Part shown: in pieces, positions 16,823 to 27,541 of the stretch
How positions within the stretch are numbered: the stretch's first letter is position 1
Layout: each line of letters starts with the position of its first letter
NCBI RefSeq assembly: GCF_900184795.1
Contig: NZ_FXXN01000024.1
Location: forward strand, 70,366 to 134,365
From: Magnetospirillum sp. 15-1
Lineage (GTDB): Bacteria; Pseudomonadota; Alphaproteobacteria; Rhodospirillales; Magnetospirillaceae
DNA: 64,000 nucleotides
Direction: 5' to 3'
The notes under the pieces: model-generated
Seen by the model: only the letters and a program-made list of their open reading frames with translations
Databases searched by the model: none
Told to the model about the DNA's origin: nothing
Made by a program: the position numbers and the translations under genes

Positions 16823-19039
16823 TCAAGACGGGGCTCCCGCTTCCTGCCGGAGGGAGGAGAAGGTGCGCTGCCGCCGCTGGTACAATTCCAGCAGCTTCCA
16901 GCGCGCCACCGGGATATCGCGCACCATGGAGCCCGGCACCAGCAGAAGCTCGCTACGCATGGCCGCCACCAGACGCCCCTCCCCCGCCTGGGAGAACAGC
17001 ACCTCGGACTCGTTCAGCGGCTCGCCGATACCGCAATACTCCACCACGGCACCGTCCAAATGGCGGTCGAGCCGTCCGTCGCGCACCATGAAGACGAAGT
17101 CCTGGCCGGTCATGTCGATCTCCTCGCCGGTGGCGAGGTAATAGGGCTGGCAGGTCTCGGCGATGCGCACCTCGGTGAGGTTGGACAGGCTTTCGCCGAA
17201 CAGCCACGTGTGATTGAAGAAATTACGCAAATCGGCCAGGCGTGAGATGCGCTCGCTCATCTCGTTGCGCTCGACGAAGCTGCGGTACAGACCGGACGGA
17301 ATCTTGAGGGCGCGCACGAAGGACAGCGCCCGGTAGGTCTCGAAGGAGGGCTCGCCCGACAGGGCATAGGACTCGCCGATCATGGCGCCGGCCGACAGGG
17401 TGGCGGTCTGGTCGGAATCGGGCTCGATGGTCTCCACCAGTCCGGTGAGGATCAGGTGCACGTCCTCGCAATAGCTGCCCTCGCGCAGCAGGATGGTTTC
17501 CGGATTGAAGGTCACCACCGGATGATTCAGCAAGATGCGGATCTGGTGTTCCGGCACGCCCAGGAAGTACTCGGCCAGATAGCCGTGGGCGGCGCGCAGC
17601 CGGTATTCCTGATAGGACGGGATCAGGGCGTCCACCGTGCCGAACGGCGCCCCCGAGCCGATGCTCTTCTGCGCCTTGGTCAGCGCCAGGGCGGTATGGG
17701 ACAGGATGATCTTGTCCGACTTGTCCTCGCGGAAATCCTCGGCGCAGCCGTGGATCAGGCCGCCGCCGATATCCAGCTTCTTGATGTCGGCCGGCACCAG
17801 ATAGTCGGTGCGGACCTGGATCATCAACTCGCTGCTGATGCCATGGCGGGTCTCGTCGTCATCGACCATCTGGCCCAGCACGTCCAGCGAGACGATATCG
17901 GCCATGTGGGCGTAGGACCGGAAGCCGTCCTCCCACGGGGTACGGAAATGGAAGACGGTGGTCTCCACCGGATGGGGCGAGAAGATGGGCCGCACCTCCA
18001 GCCCGTCGATGTCGTTCCACACTCCCAGCGACAGATCGCAGATCTCGAAATACTCGCCGAACGAGTCCTCGCCGATATTGGTCAATGCCGCCAGCTTCTT
18101 GGCCACCGACGCGCGCACCGACGGATGGGCATAGTACTTGATGCGATGATCGGCGCGGAACAGGGTGGTCAGGCCGCAGAAATGGTCGTCGTGGCAATGG
18201 GTGTGGAAGATGCCCTCCACCTCCTGCACGCCGATGCCCAGCGCCTGCAGCGCCGAGTGGATGTTGGGGCCGGCGTCGATCAGATAGATCTTGCCCTGGA
18301 ACATCAGGATGGAGGACATGGCGGCCCGCTCGGGGTCCCAGCCGTCGCCCTCGCCCGAATGGACCACCGAGAAGTACTCGCGTTCCAGATCGTGATAGCC
18401 CAGATGGTAGGGCGTCTCGTAGGTGCGCCCCGGCCCCAGGTTGAGGTCGACGATGGCCGTCTCGCCCGCGTAGGCAAACTCGAAAACGTTGACCTCGAGA
18501 CGCCGCACCGTCACTCCGCCCGGCAGGATGGCCGAACCGTCGCCGATGATGCAGGTGTCCAGCAGATCCTGCGGCGGCCGGATGGCCCCGAAGGCGAAGC
18601 GCAGCTTCATGCGCATCCACTCGGCGGCCATGTCGGCGGGGACGCCGGCGGCCAGCATCTCGTCTTCCGACAGCAGGCCGTAATTGCCGCGCATGACGTA
18701 TTCCATCTGCGCCTCGACCTGCTGGGCGAGGCCCAGCAGCAGCGGCTTGCGCCCAGAACAGTTGGGGTGGCCGGGAATGATCATGCCCTGGCGATAGAGC
18801 ATCTGCAGGATGGGGAATTCCGACAGGTTGGAAAAGGCGCCGTTCTGCAGCGGCACGTCGGACAGCAAGATGGCGTTGGGGCCGGTCTCGAAGGTGACGC
18901 CGCCCCGCTCGGTGGGAACGATCAGGCCGCGCTTGATCAGGTGCTTGACGCTGTCGGCGGGACAGCCACACAGAACCCGGAGGTCCGCCTCGGGGACCTC
19001 CACCCAACTGATTCCAGACGATACCGCAACCACCCGCAT
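16823..19039 (-). CDS. Metallo-beta-lactamase-fold protein with cyclic-nucleotide-binding domains
   Basis: This protein of about 738 residues joins a metallo-hydrolase to predicted cAMP sensors. After an N-terminal region resembling a winged-helix/regulatory module (residues 1-130) comes a metallo-beta-lactamase domain with the metal motif H281-x-H283-x-D285-H286 (HTHCHDDH) and a further histidine-containing FSPHPVE. From about residue 480 two cNMP-binding-like beta-roll modules follow (FNPETILLREGSYCEDVHLILTG, ATLSAGAMIGESYALSG, and later YYLATGEEIDMTGQDFVFMV). The ATG at 19039 has GGGGGAAG upstream. It is 62 bases after the CHAT gene stop, on the same strand as an adenylate cyclase, so it is a candidate cAMP effector. 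The substrate is unknown. Confidence 0.82.
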   Translation of the reverse strand: MRVVAVSSGISWVEVPEADLRVLCGCPADSVKHLIKRGLIVPTERGGVTFETGPNAILLSDVPLQNGAFSNLSEFPILQMLYRQGMIIPGHPNCSGRKPLLLGLAQQVEAQMEYVMRGNYGLLSEDEMLAAGVPADMAAEWMRMKLRFAFGAIRPPQDLLDTCIIGDGSAILPGGVTVRRLEVNVFEFAYAGETAIVDLNLGPGRTYETPYHLGYHDLEREYFSVVHSGEGDGWDPERAAMSSILMFQGKIYLIDAGPNIHSALQALGIGVQEVEGIFHTHCHDDHFCGLTTLFRADHRIKYYAHPSVRASVAKKLAALTNIGEDSFGEYFEICDLSLGVWNDIDGLEVRPIFSPHPVETTVFHFRTPWEDGFRSYAHMADIVSLDVLGQMVDDDETRHGISSELMIQVRTDYLVPADIKKLDIGGGLIHGCAEDFREDKSDKIILSHTALALTKAQKSIGSGAPFGTVDALIPSYQEYRLRAAHGYLAEYFLGVPEHQIRILLNHPVVTFNPETILLREGSYCEDVHLILTGLVETIEPDSDQTATLSAGAMIGESYALSGEPSFETYRALSFVRALKIPSGLYRSFVERNEMSERISRLADLRNFFNHTWLFGESLSNLTEVRIAETCQPYYLATGEEIDMTGQDFVFMVRDGRLDRHLDGAVVEYCGIGEPLNESEVLFSQAGEGRLVAAMRSELLLVPGSMVRDIPVARWKLLELYQRRQRTFSSLRQEAGAPS

Positions 19040-19101
19040 GCGGCTTCCCCCCACAGGACCGCGTTCCGGTTTGGGTTGTGACCGGCGTCCCGCCTTGGTC
19101 A

Positions 19102-22100
19102 TCAACCGCCAACCATGAAGAATGCCGACCAGATGTACGGCATGCTCCACTGGCTGTTGCGCAACATTTCCAGCTGAGCCTCCCGCAAGGCATCATGGGG
19201 AGTCTTGCCCGCCAGCAACCGTTTGTAAAGGGCCGCCATCAATGTTTGTGTTCCGGCGTCGCTGACCTCCCACAGGGACGAGACCACCGACTGGGCTCCC
19301 GCTTCCTGGAAGGAGCGGCGCAGACCATAGACGCCCTCGCCCTCGTGCACCTCGCCCAGGCCGGTTTCGCAGGCCGACAGGATAGCCAGCCTGGTGCCCG
19401 TGAGGTCGAGGCCCAGCACCTCCAGCGCGGTGAGCACGCCGTCGTTGTCGGTATCAATGTCGCCCAGCACCTGGGCGTTGGAATTGATGCCGGCAAAGGC
19501 CAGACCGGCGCGCAGCAGCGGATTGTCGCCGGGCGGCGGGAATTGGAAGTCGCTGGAACGCTGCAGCTTCAGCAGGCGCTTCCGGAGCGTGTCGTCGGCC
19601 TTGAGGAAAAAGCCGTGGGTGGCGATGTGCAGCACCTCGGGCGGCTGCTCCATATCGCGCAGCACCTTCTCCTGGGCGGTGCCCTTGGAATAGATGGCGG
19701 TGGGCTTGCCCTGGCCCTCCACCGTCTTGATGATCAGCTGGCCCTCCTTTTCGGCGCCGGGCAGCGGATCGAACTTCAGGCCGCGCATGCCGCTCATGCC
19801 GCGCACCGCCGACTGGACGTCGCCGCCGGCCGAGCGCGAGCGCGCCTTTTCCAGCGTCGCCTTGCCCGTCACTTCCTCGGTGTTGTAGTCGGGGCCGGCA
19901 TTGATCAGGTAACCGCCCTTGGCCGCCGGAATATTGGACGGCAGCAGGTCGCGGCTGGAATTGAGCACGTGCAGGTCGATCCGCTCGATCAGGTACTTGC
20001 GGTTGCTCTCCACCAGGGCGCTGATGGGCAGGATGTTCAGCATGCCGTCGGGAATGGCGTAGACCTTGGTTCGGCCGCCCAGGGCGCGGTCCAGCGGCTG
20101 CCAGACCAGCTTGTGCACCTGCTGGCCGACATCCAGCAGATCGTCCATCTCGATCTCTTCGTTCTGGATATCGGTGCGGTACTTGACGATGGCGTCGTCG
20201 ATGGCTTTCAAGGAATCGTATTTCACCAGCCCGTAGACCGGAGTGTCGCCGTCCTTGCGAAGCGTGGCGGCCACCAGCTTCTGGCTCCCCTCCTCGCCAT
20301 AGATGAAGAAATCGACCACCACCGAATCGGCCGGCAGCGCCTTGACCAGATCGTCAAGAGCGATGGCCGCCACCGAATGCTGGAAGCGGATGCTGGAACG
20401 CCCCAGGGCGCCTTGGAGGTCGTTGATCTTCTCTTCCAGGCCGTTGATGATCTCGACGTGGTTGTCCTTGGTCTCCTCGGTGGGACCGGACAGGGTCAGG
20501 GCGGCAAGACGCTTCCTGACCTCGGCCAATTCCTCGGTCAGCTTGGTCAGCTCGGGATCACGGGACAGCCGCGTCACCTGCTGGATTTCCGACGCCACCT
20601 TGAGCAGCAGGCCCTTGCGATTGAGGCTGACCTCCATCAGCGCCTTGCCGCCGGTGGGCTCGTCCAGCTTGGTCAGCAGCGCCACATAGGCGGCCAGCTC
20701 GGGGGCGTGCAGGCGCACATAGCCCTCGCGGGCATTGTCGCCGGTGACGTAGAGCACCCGGTTGAGGAATTCGGTGCGGCGCTTGAAGGTGGCCTGCCGG
20801 GTGGCGAAGGCCGCCTTGATGTCGCCCATGTCCTCCTGCACCGCCGCCAGGGTGTTCAGCGTCTCGAAGGTATAGGGATGGGTCGCCCCCAGCACCGCCT
20901 CGTCGCCGGCCAGGGTCTTGGTCAGCAGCGCCGACGCCTCCTTCAGCTTCTTCTGGGTGCGGTAAAGCGCCGCCAGATCATGCATGGAGCGCAAGGTGTC
21001 CAGGTGCTTTTCGCCCAGCGTCGAGCGCCGCCCGGCCAGGGCGGTATCGAAGGCCTTCTCCGCCTCGCCCAGCTTGCCCTGCTTGTGCAGGGCGCGGGCC
21101 AGATTGTTCAGGGCCTTGAGGGTGTTCTGGTGCTTGGGGCCATAGGCCTTGGCCCAGGCCTCGTGCACCGTCTTGAACATGGAGGCCGCGCGGTCGTACT
21201 CGCCCTTCAGCATGTAGAGATAGGCGAGGTTGTTGGTGCTGGCGATGGTGTCGGGATGCTTCGGCCCGATGGTCTTGCTGAACACGGTGATGACGCTCTG
21301 ATAGAGCGGCTCGGCCTTGTCGAAGACGCCCTGGCTTTCATACAGCAGGGCCAGATTGTTCATGGTGGTCAGCGTCGCCGGGTGGGTCTCGCCGAACGCC
21401 TTGCGGGCACCGTCCAAGGCACCGCGCAGGAAGGGCTCGGCCCGTTCGTAGATGCCTTCCTTTTCCAGAATCTCGCCCACGTTGTTGGCGGCGATCACCG
21501 TGGACCGGCTGTCGGCCCCCATCACCTTGCGGTAACGCTCCCACGCCTCGGTGAAGGTCTTTTCCGCCTCCAGCAGGCGGCCCTGCTTGCGGTAGATGGA
21601 GGCCAGCGACGACAGCGCCGCCACCGTATTGGGATGGGCGGCGCCCAGGGCGGCGGTCTGGGCGTCCAGAACCTCCTTGGCCATCTTCTCGGCGGCGTCG
21701 TACTCGCCGCGATCGTCGAGCACGTCGGCGAGATCGCCCTTGGCCGACAACAGATTGGCCTGATCGTCGGCGGCCTGGGCGTCACGGACGACGGATTCCA
21801 GAATCTGCTGCGACTCCGCCAGACGGCCCTGGCGATGGTAGAGCCCGCCCGCCTCGATGCGGGTGGTCAGGCTGAGCGGGTCGGCGGGCGGCACCGCCAG
21901 CTTCTGGATGGCGATCGCCTGATCCAGCAGGGCGGCGGCGGCATTGTAGTCGCCCTGGGCCCGCTTGAAGCCTCCCTGCTGCGCCAGACAGCGCGAGAAC
22001 TCGCCATGGGCTTCGCCATAGACCTTGCGGCTGACGGCGCAGGCGGTCTCCAGCAGCTTGTCGGCATCCTTGGTCTTCGACGCGTTGACCTCGGCGCGGG

Positions 22101-22758
22101 CCAGGGCCAGCTGCAGACCGATGGTCTGCGGGTGCCCCGCCCCCAAGCCGGTGGCGGAGGCCTTGGCCGCCGCCTCGTAGACCTTGGCGGCCTCGGCATA
22201 CTTGGCCTGGGAAAGATAGAGCCCGGCCAGGGCCTGGCTCACCTTGACCGTTTCCGGGTGGGCGTCGCCCAGCGCGGCCTGGGACAGCTTGGCGGCCAAG
22301 CGGTAATTGGCCTCGGATTCCTCGATCCGCCCGGCCAGTTGCTGCAGGGCGGCCAGATCGGTGGCGCTGATGATGGTGGCGAGGTGCCCGTCGCCCAGAT
22401 TGTCCCTGGCGATGGACAGGGACTGGGCCGCCTCTTCGATAGCCTTGGGCAGATCGCCGCCGCCGGCCGAGGCGATGGCCTGCTGATGCGCCCGGTTCCA
22501 CAGCATGGCGGCGCGCTGCTTGGCCGCCGGCACGGCCGAAGCGGCCTGCTGCTTTTCCTCCACCCAGGCGGGCAGCGCCGAGCGCAAAGCGGTGATCTGG
22601 TCCGACAGACGGCGCACATCGTCGCCCTTGCCGGCCTGCATGGCCTGGCGTGCCTGACCGATCAGGTCGTCGGCGGATTGGGCGAGAACCGGCGAGGCCG
22701 CGATCAGCACCGCCAGCGCGGCGCCCCCCAGCAACGTCAAGGCACGCGAAGCCATCAT
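19102..22758 (-). CDS. Exported TPR-repeat protein with C-terminal CHAT caspase-like domain
   Basis: This 1218-residue protein has a signal peptide (LALTLLGG-type, ending VLAQS near residue 27). A long array of Kinesin-light-chain-like tetratricopeptide repeats fills residues about 130-640 (for example ALDGARKAFGETHPATLTTM, NNLALLYESQG). A helical linker and a C-terminal CHAT domain (about 860-1215) follow. The caspase-type dyad is visible: H1048 in LHIATHGFF and C1130 in LSACETGLG. CHAT proteases cleave partner proteins, and TPRs usually recognise them. The start at ATG 22758 follows GGGAGAGGG. The gene lies between the adenylate cyclase and the metallo-beta-lactamase/cNMP gene. If exported as predicted, the protease acts in the periplasm. 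Confidence 0.9.
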   Translation of the reverse strand: MMASRALTLLGGAALAVLIAASPVLAQSADDLIGQARQAMQAGKGDDVRRLSDQITALRSALPAWVEEKQQAASAVPAAKQRAAMLWNRAHQQAIASAGGGDLPKAIEEAAQSLSIARDNLGDGHLATIISATDLAALQQLAGRIEESEANYRLAAKLSQAALGDAHPETVKVSQALAGLYLSQAKYAEAAKVYEAAAKASATGLGAGHPQTIGLQLALARAEVNASKTKDADKLLETACAVSRKVYGEAHGEFSRCLAQQGGFKRAQGDYNAAAALLDQAIAIQKLAVPPADPLSLTTRIEAGGLYHRQGRLAESQQILESVVRDAQAADDQANLLSAKGDLADVLDDRGEYDAAEKMAKEVLDAQTAALGAAHPNTVAALSSLASIYRKQGRLLEAEKTFTEAWERYRKVMGADSRSTVIAANNVGEILEKEGIYERAEPFLRGALDGARKAFGETHPATLTTMNNLALLYESQGVFDKAEPLYQSVITVFSKTIGPKHPDTIASTNNLAYLYMLKGEYDRAASMFKTVHEAWAKAYGPKHQNTLKALNNLARALHKQGKLGEAEKAFDTALAGRRSTLGEKHLDTLRSMHDLAALYRTQKKLKEASALLTKTLAGDEAVLGATHPYTFETLNTLAAVQEDMGDIKAAFATRQATFKRRTEFLNRVLYVTGDNAREGYVRLHAPELAAYVALLTKLDEPTGGKALMEVSLNRKGLLLKVASEIQQVTRLSRDPELTKLTEELAEVRKRLAALTLSGPTEETKDNHVEIINGLEEKINDLQGALGRSSIRFQHSVAAIALDDLVKALPADSVVVDFFIYGEEGSQKLVAATLRKDGDTPVYGLVKYDSLKAIDDAIVKYRTDIQNEEIEMDDLLDVGQQVHKLVWQPLDRALGGRTKVYAIPDGMLNILPISALVESNRKYLIERIDLHVLNSSRDLLPSNIPAAKGGYLINAGPDYNTEEVTGKATLEKARSRSAGGDVQSAVRGMSGMRGLKFDPLPGAEKEGQLIIKTVEGQGKPTAIYSKGTAQEKVLRDMEQPPEVLHIATHGFFLKADDTLRKRLLKLQRSSDFQFPPPGDNPLLRAGLAFAGINSNAQVLGDIDTDNDGVLTALEVLGLDLTGTRLAILSACETGLGEVHEGEGVYGLRRSFQEAGAQSVVSSLWEVSDAGTQTLMAALYKRLLAGKTPHDALREAQLEMLRNSQWSMPYIWSAFFMVGG

Positions 22759-22839
22759 CGAACCCTCTCCCTTCTGCCGGCAAGCTTCCCCAAGCCTTGG
22801 CCGAGGTCCCAAATCCACCGAGATACCAGCCTGCCGATC

Positions 22840-24917
22840 CTAGCTCTTTTCCTTGTGCGTGTAGACACCGTCCCAATCGGCGCCCGGCGGCTCTTCCACG
22901 AAGTGCTCGATCCGGGCGAGATAGGTCTTGTAGAGCACCCTGTCGGGATCGGCGGCGAGCAGGTTCTGGAACGCCACCCGGGCGGCATCCCACTTCTGCT
23001 CGCGGAACATGGCCAGCGCCGCCAGATGCTGCGACAGCCGGGCCACCGTCTCGGCATCCACCTCGCCCTCGAAGCCGATGGGCTCGTATAGGCGCACCGG
23101 CGTATCCTTGCCCTTGACGCGCACCAGATCGACCTCGCGGCTGATCAGGCCGGGCACCGCCGCCTGGGTATACTCGGTCACCATCATGTTGACGCCGTAC
23201 TGCTTGGTCAGGCTTTCGACGCGGGATCCCAGGTTGACGGCATCGCCCAGCACCGTGTAGGCCATGCGGAAGTCGGACCCCATGTTGCCGACGTTCATGA
23301 TACCGGTATTGAGGCCGATGCCCACCTTGATGGGCTTCCAGCCGCGCGCGATGAAGTCGTCCCGCAACTCCTCCATCTTCTTCACCATGCCCAGCGCCGC
23401 CTGCACCGCATGGCGGGCGTGGTCGGCATCGTGCAGCGGCGCGCCCCAGGCGGCGCGCCCCAGAACGCCATGATGGCGTCGCCCATGTACTTGTCGATGG
23501 TGCCGCGATAATCGTGGATCACGTGGGTCATGGGGCTGAGGAAGGCGTTCATCAGCACGGTCAGTTCCTGCGGCGCCAGGCCCTCGGAAATGGTGGTGAA
23601 ACCGCGCACGTCCGAGAACAGCACGGTCATCTCGCGCGATTCGCCGCCGATGGACACCTGCTGGCCGCTCTTGTTCATCTCGGCCACCAGTTCCGGCGGA
23701 ATGTACTGGCCGAAAGTCTTGGCGATCTGCTGCTTCTGGTTCCGCTCGACCAGGTACTGGCGGAACTCCACCAGCAGGTACGAGAGCACCAGGGCCAGGA
23801 TGCCGTAGGACATGGAGATCACCACGCCCATGTGCACATAGAGCGAACTGGCCGTCAGGATGAAGCCGACGCCCAGGGCCACCACCAGCAGGCCGCGCGG
23901 CAGCGGCCGGGTCAGGTAGAGCGACAGCAGCACCATGGCGATCAGCAAGGTGATGGGCGCCACGGCGTCCAGGCCGGGACTGACGGCGCGCAGCGGCGCT
24001 CCCTTGAGGATCGAACTGATGGAATCGGCGATGATCTCCACCCCGTAGACCATGCCGACCGGGGTATCGAACCAGTCGTGGGACACCTCGGAGGTGTCGC
24101 CGACCACGACGATCTTGTCCTTGACCCAATATTCCAGTTCCGCCAGCTCGCGCTCATCCAGCTGCGAGATGTCGAGGAACTCCAGGGCGCTGAGCCCAGC
24201 CGACTGGCTGAGAAAGCGCGTGCCGGTGGGCAGCGGCGGGAAGTCGATATAGAGCCTGTTCTCGTGGTCCAGCGGCACCCGGAGATCGCCCAGCACCAGG
24301 GTGTTGCCGTCCAGCCGGGGCTCGACGCCCAGGAACATGGCGGCGGCCTTGACCGCGAAGGGCCAGCCGCCCCGCTCGCCGGCCATCTCGGGGAAGACCT
24401 TGAGACGCGACAAGGTGGTGACCAGCTTGGAATTGGACTGGATATTCGTGTAGGCGCTGCCCGACGCCTTGTCGAGAAGCTCGGTCGGGTAGTTGACCTT
24501 GACGAACTTGCCGCCCTGGAACTCGCCCTGGGCCACCAGCAGGGTGTTGCCGGCATCGGCCAGCGCCTTGGCCAGCGCCGGGTCCTCGTTATAGGAGGAC
24601 GGGAAGTCCATGAGCATGTCGACGGCGATGACCTTGGCGCCCAGCGCCTTCAGATTGGTCACGATGGTGCCGATATCGGTGCGGCGCAGCGGAAAGCTCT
24701 TATAGGCCTTGAAGAACGCCTCGTCTGTGTTGACCACCACCACGTCCGGCGTCACCGCCAGCGTCTTGGCGTCGCCATAGGCCAGCCGCAATTGATGGCG
24801 GAAGGAAAGGGTCTGGTCCTCCAGAAGGGCGAACCATTCGAAAGTCTGCGCGGGGATGGCGACCAGGAACAGGATGAGGGTGAAGAGAATGTCGTATCGC
24901 TTGGTCATTCCGCTCAT
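22840..24917 (-). pseudogene. CHASE2-domain adenylate/guanylate cyclase, frame broken by a 14-bp tandem duplication
   Basis: Class III cyclases of this design sense an extracellular signal with CHASE2 (about residues 30-310), pass it through three transmembrane helices (about 320-400) and make cAMP with a cytoplasmic domain (about 450-640). The first frame runs from ATG 24917 and ends at 23382, just after the metal-site motif KYMGDAIMAFWGAP. The rest (VKVGIGLNTGIMNVGNMGSDFRMAYTVLGDAVNLGSRVE in two parts, to 22840) is in another frame. Positions 23436-23463 are a perfect two-copy repeat of 14 bases; removing one copy joins the frames into one of about 687 residues. As sequenced, the protein lacks the transition-state residues of the cyclase. 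This could be true inactivation, a reversible slippage switch or an assembly error. Confidence 0.85.
23436..23463. repeat. Perfect 14-bp tandem duplication inside the cyclase gene
   Basis: GCGGCGCGCCCCAG occurs twice in direct succession (23436-23449 and 23450-23463). Fourteen is not a multiple of three, so the second copy shifts the reading frame. With one copy, 22840-24935 becomes 2082 bases, an exact codon multiple. Confidence 0.97.
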
Positions 24918-24937
24918 GGCGCTCCCCGGAATCAAGA

Positions 24938-24968
24938 GGGGCGCTCTCCTCGCGGAAGAGGGCGCCCC
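24938..24968 (-). terminator. Hairpin between FecR-like gene and cyclase gene
   Basis: GGGGCGC (24938-24944) pairs with GCGCCCC (24962-24968), with further partial pairing inside. On the minus strand it is followed by TCTTGATT, so it may act as a partial terminator that lowers expression of the genes after the FecR-like gene. Confidence 0.5.
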
Positions 24969-24975
24969 GTAAAGG

Positions 24976-26043
<1,068 letters not shown>

Positions 26044-26122
26044 TCATCGGAACCAGCTGCCCATTCCCCAAGGGTCGATGGTACTCCGAAAATATTTATA
26101 CCCTGAGTATACGTGGTTTCCA

Positions 26123-27376
26123 TCAATGCGCCGAGATCATTTTGAATCGCCTCTCATCATCCAAGGCTCCGGCCAGCATGGTCGGCGTCATCACCAGACA
26201 GCGCCCCTCCCCCGCCCGCCCGCGCTCAGCCAGGCATGTATCGACCGCCCGACGCTCGGCCAGACCGACGATCAGACCACGATAGCGCAGCATGCCGTCG
26301 CGAGGCCGGATCACCACCATGGCCGAGCCGCCGCCCAGCCGTCCGCGCAGTTCGCGATGGGCCTTGTCCAGATCGCGGCGGACCTTGCCCTGATCGCGGC
26401 CGAAGGCCACCTCCAGCCCCCATCCGGCCGGCATGGCGCGGCGCTGGGCCACGGCGGCCTCGGGGCCGCTGCTCCTGCCACTCCGGGCGATGCCGCAAGC
26501 CTCGAGCGACCGGTCGGGCGGCGCCCCGCCGCCATTGCTCAGCCCGGACAGCGGCCGCCCCGCCACGGGTTGGGCAACCAGGGCCTGATCCATCAGGCGG
26601 CGGATGGCGCCCAGCCGCTCGGCCGAGGACCCCGCCCCCATCACCACCGCCACCGCCCGGCGCCCGCCCCGATGGGCGATGGCCACCAGATTGTAGCCGG
26701 CCGAGCAGGTAAAGCCGGTCTTCATGCCCTCGGCCCCGGCATAGGCGCCGAGGAAGCCGTTGACGGTGGGCAGCACGCGGCCCTTCCAGGTGGTGTCGCG
26801 GCTGGAGAACAGCGACCGAAAGGCGGGAAAATCCCGCTCGATGGCCATGGCCAGCAGCGCCATGTCGCGGGGCGAACTGACGTGCCCGGCGGCGGTCATG
26901 CCGGTGGCGTTGCGAAACGAGGACGACGTCATGCCGAGGCGCGCCGCCTCCTCGGTCATGCGCAGGGCGAATGCCTGCTCGCTGCCCGCCACATGCTCGG
27001 CCACCGCCACCGCCGCGTCGTTGGCCGAACGCACGATCATCGCCTTCAGCGCCGCCCCCAGGGTGATGCGCTCGCCGGGCCTCAGGTCAAGACTGGCCCC
27101 GCCCTGGGCGGCGGCCCGCTCCGATACGGTGATGGTGTCGTCGAGCGAAACCCTGCCGGCCTGAAGCGCGCCGAAGGCCACGTAGGCGGTCATCATCTTG
27201 GTCAGAGACGCCGGGTGATGGGGTGCCCCGCCGCCCCGTTCGGCCACCACGCTGCCGGAACCGAGATCCACCGCCAGAAAAGCCGGCTGCTCGGCCCGCG
27301 CCGGTCCGCCGGGCAAGGCCAAGCCCAGCACCAAGGCCGCCGCATATCGCCAAATTCCGCCGATTCTCTTCGCCAT
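26123..27376 (-). CDS. D-alanyl-D-alanine carboxypeptidase (PBP5/6 type, S11)
   Basis: This 417-residue periplasmic enzyme trims the terminal D-Ala from peptidoglycan stem peptides. The signal peptide ends at ARAEQ (about residue 28). The three penicillin-binding motifs are all present: S57-L-T-K60, S117-A-N119 and K219-T-G221. After the peptidase domain (to about 255), the usual PBP5 beta-domain is replaced by a low-complexity linker and a C-terminal SPOR-like segment (WGLEVAFGRDQGKVRRDLDKAH). That segment may bind denuded septal glycan; a membrane amphipathic tail is not obvious. The gene is monocistronic, about 200 bases away from the start of the FecR gene that lies downstream on the same strand. 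Confidence 0.92.
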   Translation of the reverse strand: MAKRIGGIWRYAAALVLGLALPGGPARAEQPAFLAVDLGSGSVVAERGGGAPHHPASLTKMMTAYVAFGALQAGRVSLDDTITVSERAAAQGGASLDLRPGERITLGAALKAMIVRSANDAAVAVAEHVAGSEQAFALRMTEEAARLGMTSSSFRNATGMTAAGHVSSPRDMALLAMAIERDFPAFRSLFSSRDTTWKGRVLPTVNGFLGAYAGAEGMKTGFTCSAGYNLVAIAHRGGRRAVAVVMGAGSSAERLGAIRRLMDQALVAQPVAGRPLSGLSNGGGAPPDRSLEACGIARSGRSSGPEAAVAQRRAMPAGWGLEVAFGRDQGKVRRDLDKAHRELRGRLGGGSAMVVIRPRDGMLRYRGLIVGLAERRAVDTCLAERGRAGEGRCLVMTPTMLAGALDDERRFKMISAH

Positions 27377-27541
27377 GGCTTCAGGATCGTCCGCCGGCGC
27401 CCAACTTGCAACCCCTCGCCCGATTGCAAATTAACCGGTGGGAAACGTGGAAATGCCAGAATGAATACGGTGCGGGCTTCACTCGGCCGGTATTTCCGGG
27501 TTAAGTGATTACCGGGGGAGCGCGGCTCCGCCCTGACGGGG

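Noticed and set aside
19078-23091. A plus-strand open frame of 1337 codons
   Set aside because: It lies opposite the TPR-CHAT gene, has low-complexity His/Gly/Gln-rich sequence and no domain; it is an antisense shadow of high-GC coding DNA.
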